Assembly: GCF_023255755.1 (NCBI RefSeq)
Contig: NZ_JAGDVS010000037.1
Coordinates: 1-33,679 of the forward strand
From: Acidithiobacillus sp.
Lineage (GTDB): Bacteria > Pseudomonadota > Gammaproteobacteria > Acidithiobacillales > Acidithiobacillaceae
Length of the DNA: 33,679 bases
Direction: 5' to 3'
In this document: positions 27,917-33,679 of the stretch, piece after piece
Layout of the letters: the number at the start of each line of letters is the position of its first letter
Numbering within the stretch: position 1 is the stretch's first letter
Position numbers and translations under genes: made by a program
Notes under the pieces: model-generated
The model's database searches: none
What the model saw: only the letters and a program-made list of their open reading frames with translations
Told to the model about the DNA's origin: nothing

Positions 27917-30136
27917 ATGACCGATCACACAGCTCTGCCCGCCAATGCCCCCGCTTTTTGCGAAGGAATGTTCTATTTCGGAAAAGCCTGGCCGGATTTT
28001 GCGCAATATGGCCAGAGTGCGGCCATTGCTGCCGGTCATAAGGCGATCCCCGATCCGGCGGCTAAAGCGGCGGTCTACCAAACCCTGATGCTGGCCGATG
28101 CTTTGCGTTACTGCACCTTGCAGGTCTGCGCCTCCAAGTCTTCCGGGCACCCCGGTGGTTTTGCTTCCAGTGCTGAGGCCTATGCTGCACTGGTCATGCT
28201 TGGCCACACCAACATCGTCACCGAGGTGGGTCATCATGCCCCAGGCTTCTATAGCGCCATGTTCCTCGACAGTTCTTTGGAAGAAATGGGTATCCGCAAT
28301 ATGACGGACATGATGGCGCGTTTCCGGGAGCAGCACGGCTTGCTCGGCCATCTCTCCGGAGCCATCCCCGGTTTGCTGGCCCCTGCCGGGCCGCTCGGGC
28401 AGGGGCAGCATTTCGCCATGGCCGGGGCATTGCTGCATCCGGGAACCCTCTTCCCGGTGACCATCGGCGACGGGGGTTTCGGCGAACCTTATGTGCTCAG
28501 TGCCATGAAGCACTTTCACTTTGCCTACCCGCAAGTCACCAACTACCTACCGGTGCTGGTCTGGAACGGCTTCAGCCAGGAGCATCACTCCATGGTTTCC
28601 CTGATGCAAAATGACGAAATGATCGCCTATTGGCGCGCCCATGATTTCGACGAGGTCATTCTGATAGATGCCAAGGCGTTCGACGACGCCGGTCAGGAGG
28701 GTGCCTACGTGGATTCCGCGCGCTTCTCCTTCAGTCAGCGCCTGGCTTTCATGGAAGCGGTGCTGGCAGGTGTCGCCAAGGCGGCAGACAATGCCCTGAG
28801 CGGACGGCACACGGCCTTCATTATCAAGCAGCTAAAGGGAGCGGGTATGCACGTTTCGGGAGCCAAGTCCCATAATTTGTATCCCAAGGACACCCCGGAG
28901 TCACCGGAAATACAAGCGGCATTGGAACAGCGCGCCCTCAGTCCCGAGTCCTGGGCTCTGGTGCGGGACAATTTCTCTCGCGCCGGCGGCGGGCCTGCCG
29001 CCAAGACCGCAGTGACTGAGCATGTGCTGCCAATTATGGAACTGGGGGAATTCCCCTTGCAGGAGTTCAAAACCGGCGCGCAGGCAGTACCGGCCACCGC
29101 CATGGGCGCTCTCGTAGCCTGGCTGGGGCAACAGGACAAGCGCTTTGTGGTGACCAACGCCGACGGCAACGAAGCCTCGGCCATGAAAAACATCAACGAT
29201 ACCCTGAAGATCCGTCATCCCACGGTGGACCCGCTCTACAACCAACAGCCCGGCGGTCAGGTCTATGAACCCTTGAACGAAGACGCCTGCGCGGGGCTGG
29301 CAGCAGGTCTGGCTCTCTTTGGCAGTCGTTCCCTATGGCTGTCCTACGAGTCCTTCGCCATCAACGGCTGGCCCATCATGCAGACGGTAGCCCAGGCCAT
29401 GGCCGAGTTGCGCCGCAAGACACCGTCGGCGGTCTGCATGTTCACGGCGGGGGCACTGGAGCAGGGGCGTAACGGCTGGACCCACCAGCGTCCGGAGATC
29501 GAGAACTACTTTGCGGCGCAGATGCGTAACGGCAACGTTTTCCTGCTCTACCCGACTGATGCCAACGTCATTCAGGCAGCCTATGAATATGCTGTGCATA
29601 GCGTCAACAAAGCCATGGTGATCATCGCTTCCAAGAGTCCCCTGCCGGTGTACATGACCCTGGCCCAGGCGCGGGAGGCTGTGCGCAAGGGTGCATCACT
29701 GCTCCATGACACGGGCGCTGGCAAACGTGGCACGCTAACCATCGCCGTGACCGGTGATATGGTCCTCTTGCCGGTATTTGCGGCGAAGGAGCAGTTGGAA
29801 AAGGACGGCTACCGCGTGCGGATTGTTTCGGTGGTCAACCCACGCCAGCTCTACCGGCCGACGGATGTGGCGGCACATACGGTCGCCGAAGCCGATACCG
29901 GATTTATGAGCGATACCGATTTTCACAGCCTTTTCAGCGGCGACCTGCTGTTGGGGATCAGTGGTGGCACTTCTGGTGCCCTGGAACCGGTGCTGCTGCG
30001 CAGTCGGGCGGGGCAGCGGGATGTGCTGGCCTGGCTGCGCGGTGAAACCACCGCCACGGCGGGCGAGCTCATGGCCTTCAACGGCATCACCGCCGAAACC
30101 ATCGTCGCCAGGGTCCACGACTTTAGCGCCGCATAG
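27917..30136 (+). CDS. Phosphoketolase-family thiamine-diphosphate enzyme (divergent; similar proteins sometimes annotated xylulose 5-phosphate 3-epimerase)
   Basis: SSGHPGGFASSAEAYAALVMLGHTN, VTIGDGGFGEPYVLSA, VWNGFSQEHHSMV, HVSGAKSHNLYPKDTPESP, RNGWTHQRPEIENYFAAQ..., TDANVIQAAYEY. ATG at 27917 preferred to TTG at 27896. Confidence 0.85.
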   Translation: MTDHTALPANAPAFCEGMFYFGKAWPDFAQYGQSAAIAAGHKAIPDPAAKAAVYQTLMLADALRYCTLQVCASKSSGHPGGFASSAEAYAALVMLGHTNIVTEVGHHAPGFYSAMFLDSSLEEMGIRNMTDMMARFREQHGLLGHLSGAIPGLLAPAGPLGQGQHFAMAGALLHPGTLFPVTIGDGGFGEPYVLSAMKHFHFAYPQVTNYLPVLVWNGFSQEHHSMVSLMQNDEMIAYWRAHDFDEVILIDAKAFDDAGQEGAYVDSARFSFSQRLAFMEAVLAGVAKAADNALSGRHTAFIIKQLKGAGMHVSGAKSHNLYPKDTPESPEIQAALEQRALSPESWALVRDNFSRAGGGPAAKTAVTEHVLPIMELGEFPLQEFKTGAQAVPATAMGALVAWLGQQDKRFVVTNADGNEASAMKNINDTLKIRHPTVDPLYNQQPGGQVYEPLNEDACAGLAAGLALFGSRSLWLSYESFAINGWPIMQTVAQAMAELRRKTPSAVCMFTAGALEQGRNGWTHQRPEIENYFAAQMRNGNVFLLYPTDANVIQAAYEYAVHSVNKAMVIIASKSPLPVYMTLAQAREAVRKGASLLHDTGAGKRGTLTIAVTGDMVLLPVFAAKEQLEKDGYRVRIVSVVNPRQLYRPTDVAAHTVAEADTGFMSDTDFHSLFSGDLLLGISGGTSGALEPVLLRSRAGQRDVLAWLRGETTATAGELMAFNGITAETIVARVHDFSAA

Positions 30137-30147
30137 GAGCCCCAGGT

Positions 30148-31470
30148 ATGGCCGAGCACAAAATCATCGTCATTGACGACGATCCTACCGGGTCACAGAC
30201 GGTGCACTCCTGCCTGCTGCTGACCGGCTGGGATCCGGAAACCCTGGTGGAAGCCCTGCGCGATCCGGTGCCGCTGTTCTTCATCCTCAGCAATACCCGG
30301 GGGATGGCTGCTCCCCAGGCGGCAGCCGTCACCCAGGAGATCTGCCGGAATCTGCGGATCGCTCTCGAGCGGTCGGCAGCAACGGGACACGCCATTCAGC
30401 CCCTGCTGGTAAGCCGCTCCGACTCTACTCTGCGCGGTCATTATCCGCTGGAAACGGATGTCATTTCGGAAGAACTCGGTCCCTTCGATGCCCATTTCCT
30501 TGTCCCCGCCTTTTTTGAAGGTGGGCGCATCACCCGTGACAGCATCCACTATGTACGCCAAAATGGAATGGACGTCCCCGCCCATGAGACGGAATTTGCG
30601 CAGGACTCCACTTTCGCATTTAATCATAGCTATCTTCCGGATTATGTTGAAGAAAAGACCAATGGAAAAGTACCGGCGGCGGCGGTGCAGCGCTTTGTGC
30701 TGGCGGATCTGCGTGCTGGCTGCCTGCCTCGTCTGTTAGCACTACAGGACAACGCCTGTGTGGTGGTAGATGCAGTAGAGCCCGCCGATCTTGCCGCTTT
30801 TGCCCAGGATTTGCGAGCGGCGACGGCGCAGGGCAAGCGCTTTTTGTTCCGCAGCGCGGCAAGCCTGCTCACGGCGCTGGCCGATCTGCCGCCCCAGCCG
30901 GTGGCCGCTGGCGCTATGGCGCGTCTGGTGCGAGGCGGTAAGGCGGGGGCCATTGTCGTCGGTTCTCATGTGCGGAAAACCACGGAGCAACTGGAGCGAC
31001 TGCTGCACGAACCCGGTTTGGAGGCGGTCGAAGTGAATGTCGACGCCTGTAGTGGCGACGAAGGCAGCGCGCAGCGGGCGAAGATTTTGCGGCAGGCAGC
31101 CGCAGCCCATGCAAAGGGGCTGGATGTGGTCATCTATACCAGCCGCAGCGAGCGGCGGTTTGCCGATCAGGCCACTCGTCTGGCCTTTGGCGAGGTGATA
31201 TCGGCCTTCCTGATGGAGGTCGTCCGTGGTCTGCCGGAAGATCTCGGCTATCTCATCAGCAAGGGCGGCATCACCTCCAATGATGTCCTTAGCAGTGGTC
31301 TCGCCCTGCGTATGGCCAGGGTGATGGGCCAGATTCTGCCGGGCTGCTCGGTGGTCGCCTGCCCCGCCGATCACCCCCGTTATCCTGGAATGCCGGTGGT
31401 GATTTTTCCCGGCAACGTGGGCGATGCCGACAGCCTCGCCCTTGCCCGTCGCCGTCTGCGCGGACAATGA
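30148..31470 (+). CDS. Four-carbon acid sugar kinase family protein (DUF1537)
   Basis: IIVIDDDPTGSQTVHSCLLLT, LVSRSDSTLRGHYPLETDVI, VPAFFEGGRITRDSIHYV, LISKGGITSNDVLSSGL, GNVGDADSL. Confidence 0.92.
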   Translation: MAEHKIIVIDDDPTGSQTVHSCLLLTGWDPETLVEALRDPVPLFFILSNTRGMAAPQAAAVTQEICRNLRIALERSAATGHAIQPLLVSRSDSTLRGHYPLETDVISEELGPFDAHFLVPAFFEGGRITRDSIHYVRQNGMDVPAHETEFAQDSTFAFNHSYLPDYVEEKTNGKVPAAAVQRFVLADLRAGCLPRLLALQDNACVVVDAVEPADLAAFAQDLRAATAQGKRFLFRSAASLLTALADLPPQPVAAGAMARLVRGGKAGAIVVGSHVRKTTEQLERLLHEPGLEAVEVNVDACSGDEGSAQRAKILRQAAAAHAKGLDVVIYTSRSERRFADQATRLAFGEVISAFLMEVVRGLPEDLGYLISKGGITSNDVLSSGLALRMARVMGQILPGCSVVACPADHPRYPGMPVVIFPGNVGDADSLALARRRLRGQ

Positions 31471-31482
31471 GTTCGGGCGCAC

Positions 31483-32949
31483 ATGTCTGCCGCTCCTGAT
31501 GTTTCTGCCGTGGTCGCGGATTTGCAGGCCGTTTTGCCGGCCGGGGCGGTATTGAGCAGTGCAGAGGATTTGCGTCCCTACGAGTGCGATGGTCTTTCGG
31601 TGCTGCGCGAGCTTCCCCTCTGTGTGGTTCTGCCCAACGACCGGAAAGGCGTACAGGCGGTACTGAAAATCTGCTTGCGTCATGGCGTGGCGGTCGTGCC
31701 ACGGGGTGCCGGAACCGGCCTGTCCGGTGGCGCACGGCCCATTTGCGGCGCAGTGCTTTTGTCATTGGCACGAATGAAACAGATCGGCGCCATCGACCGG
31801 GAAAACCGCACGGTCCGAGTACAGCCGGGCGTGCGCAATCTCGCCATCAGCGAGGCGGCGCGGCCTTACGGCCTCTATTACGCGCCGGACCCCTCCTCGC
31901 AGATCGCCTGCAGCATCGGCGGCAATGTAGCTGAAAACTCTGGCGGCGTGCATTGTCTGAAATATGGTCTTACCGTCCACAATATCCTGGCGCTCGAAGT
32001 CCTCAGCGCAGCAGGGGATATTTGGGAGATCGGCAGCCAGGCTCCCGACAGTCCCGGTTATGACCTGCTGGCGCTGATGGCTGGTTCGGAAGGCCTGCTG
32101 GGGGTGATGACGGAATGTACGGTGCGCCTGTTGCCGACGCCGGAGCATACTCTGGTGCTGCTGGCCGCATTCGCCACTGTGGTGGCGGCAGCAGATGCCG
32201 TCAGCGCTATCATTGCCGCCGGTATCATTCCGGCGGGGCTGGAGATGATGGACAAGCTCGCCATTGAGGCGGCTGAAGATTTCGTCCATGCCGGGTATCC
32301 GCGCGACGCCGCTGCCATCCTGCTCTGTGAACTGGATGGTCCCGTTGCGGAGTTGCAGGAGCGGGTACGGGAGGTCGAGGCCATTCTCCAGCGCCATGGT
32401 GCCGGCAGTATCCGCATTGCAGAAGATACGGCCACCCGTCTGCTCCTCTGGAAGGGGCGTAAAGCCGCTTTTCCAGCCGTGGGGCGCCTGGCCCCGGACT
32501 ATTACTGCATGGACGGCACCATCCCGCGCCAGCGACTGGCCGACGTACTTGGGCAGATTGCGATATGGTCCCAAGAATATGGTCTGCGGGTCGCCAATGT
32601 GTTTCATGCTGGCGATGGTAACCTGCATCCCCTGATTCTCTATGACGCTAATGTCGAAGGGCAGTTGCACGCCGCCGACGAATTTGGACGGCGTATTCTC
32701 GAATTGTGTGTCGCAGTCGGCGGCAGTGTCACCGGTGAACATGGTGTCGGCGTCGAGAAACTGGACAGCATGTGCGCCCAGTTCAACGCGGCTGAACTGG
32801 CGCAACTACATCGCATTAAAGCTGCCTTTGACCCCGAAGGTCGCCTCAACCCCGGAAAGGCTGTGCCCAGCCTGCATCGCTGCGCAGAACTGGGCGCCAT
32901 GCACATCCATCATGGTCAGCTGCCTTTCCCCGAACTGGAGCGCTTTTAA
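31483..32949 (+). CDS. glcD: Glycolate oxidase subunit GlcD (FAD-linked oxidase)
   Basis: VVPRGAGTGLSGGARPICGAVLLSLARMKQI, PDPSSQIACSIGGNVAENSGGVHCLKYG, VFHAGDGNLHPLILYD, GEHGVGVEKLDSM. Confidence 0.93.
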   Translation: MSAAPDVSAVVADLQAVLPAGAVLSSAEDLRPYECDGLSVLRELPLCVVLPNDRKGVQAVLKICLRHGVAVVPRGAGTGLSGGARPICGAVLLSLARMKQIGAIDRENRTVRVQPGVRNLAISEAARPYGLYYAPDPSSQIACSIGGNVAENSGGVHCLKYGLTVHNILALEVLSAAGDIWEIGSQAPDSPGYDLLALMAGSEGLLGVMTECTVRLLPTPEHTLVLLAAFATVVAAADAVSAIIAAGIIPAGLEMMDKLAIEAAEDFVHAGYPRDAAAILLCELDGPVAELQERVREVEAILQRHGAGSIRIAEDTATRLLLWKGRKAAFPAVGRLAPDYYCMDGTIPRQRLADVLGQIAIWSQEYGLRVANVFHAGDGNLHPLILYDANVEGQLHAADEFGRRILELCVAVGGSVTGEHGVGVEKLDSMCAQFNAAELAQLHRIKAAFDPEGRLNPGKAVPSLHRCAELGAMHIHHGQLPFPELERF

Positions 32950-33679
32950 CATCGACCAGAGCCAGACATTGCAGGCGCAGGTAAGCGAAGCGCACCGCGT
33001 GTCCCGGCCCCTGAAGATCCAGGGGAGCGGGACCAAGGCCTTTTATGGCCGTGCGACGCCGGAAAGCCCGCTCCTCGATCTCAGTACCCACCGCGGCATC
33101 ATTGACTACGAACCCAACGAGCTTTTTATTACCGTGCGCTCGGGAACCCCCCTGCAGGAGTTGGAGGTGCAACTGGCGGAGGCTAACCAGATGCTGCCTT
33201 TCGAACCGCCTTATTTCGGTTCGGCGGCCACCATCGGTGGCACGCTCGCCTGCGGCCTCTCCGGGCCGCGCCGTCCCTATGCCGGATCGGCCCGCGACTA
33301 TGTACTGGGCGTGCGCATTCTCAATGGGCAGGGAGAAATTCTACGCTTTGGCGGCCAGGTGATGAAAAATGTCGCCGGTTATGATGTGTCGCGGCTCATG
33401 GTAGGCGCCCTAGGCACCCTCGGGGTCCTGCTCGACGTTAGTCTCAAGGTGCTGCCGCGCCCGGCATGTACCCTGAGTTTGGTGCAGGAAAGCGATGCGG
33501 TTACGGCCATTCAGTGCATGAACCACTGGGCCGGTCAGCCTTTGCCCCTGTCGGCCACCGCTTTTTACGGAGAGCGTCTGTATATCCGCCTTTGCGGTAC
33601 TGAGGGTAGCCTGCAGGCTGCGCGCTGCCGGATCGGCGGCGAGGTTCTGGCGGAGGTTGATGCGGATGCCTTTTGGGCT
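32912..33679 (+). CDS. glcE: Glycolate oxidase FAD-binding subunit GlcE (3' truncated by window edge)
   Basis: Not in ORF track; reading from ATG 32912 gives ...RPLKIQGSGTKAFYGRATPES...FGSAATIGGTLACGLSGPRRPYAGSARDYVLGVRILNGQGEILRFGGQVMKNVAGYDVSRLMVGALGTLGVL; start overlaps glcD by 38 bp. Confidence 0.9.
   Translation, partial: MVSCLSPNWSAFNIDQSQTLQAQVSEAHRVSRPLKIQGSGTKAFYGRATPESPLLDLSTHRGIIDYEPNELFITVRSGTPLQELEVQLAEANQMLPFEPPYFGSAATIGGTLACGLSGPRRPYAGSARDYVLGVRILNGQGEILRFGGQVMKNVAGYDVSRLMVGALGTLGVLLDVSLKVLPRPACTLSLVQESDAVTAIQCMNHWAGQPLPLSATAFYGERLYIRLCGTEGSLQAARCRIGGEVLAEVDADAFWA

Noticed and set aside
31762-32805. 347-aa minus-strand ORF
   Set aside because: Antisense to glcD; artefact.
1-33679. 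CRISPR arrays, tRNA or rRNA genes
   Set aside because: No regularly spaced repeats, cloverleaf-like or rRNA-like sequences were recognised by eye; a tRNAscan/Infernal run would be decisive.

Overview
Gene-dense, high-GC proteobacterial chromosome segment. The gene content looks like a chemolithoautotrophic gamma/Acidithiobacillia-type genome, but that is inferred from protein recall and not tested. Left part (1-13574) is mostly housekeeping: rnhB (partial), dnaE, accA, tilS, class I dihydroorotase, dksA, cbbY-like HAD phosphatase, Fur-family regulator, Bcp peroxiredoxin, PIN-PhoH ATPase, speA. Middle part (13539-20365, minus strand) is a tightly packed 11-gene run starting with fixA-fixB-fixC-fixX, then a Shethna-type [2Fe-2S] ferredoxin, a TPR-like protein, a GST, a fumarylpyruvate-hydrolase-like FAH protein and several uncharacterised small proteins. 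Upstream of fixA the sequence has a sigma-54 -24/-12 element (TGGAATGAAGATTGCT) and a correctly placed NifA-type UAS (TGT-N10-ACA), so the whole run is a candidate nitrogen-fixation-regulon operon with undescribed members. Right part: flavin amine oxidase, a FecCD permease relic, a globin-GAF-GGDEF-EAL-CZB c-di-GMP protein with its own sigma-54-like promoter, a soluble PAS-MCP, an IS5-family transposase relic, and an IclR-controlled metabolic module (divergent phosphoketolase, DUF1537 four-carbon sugar-acid kinase, glcD, glcE partial) with two tandem palindromic candidate operators. No tRNA, rRNA or CRISPR was recognised.
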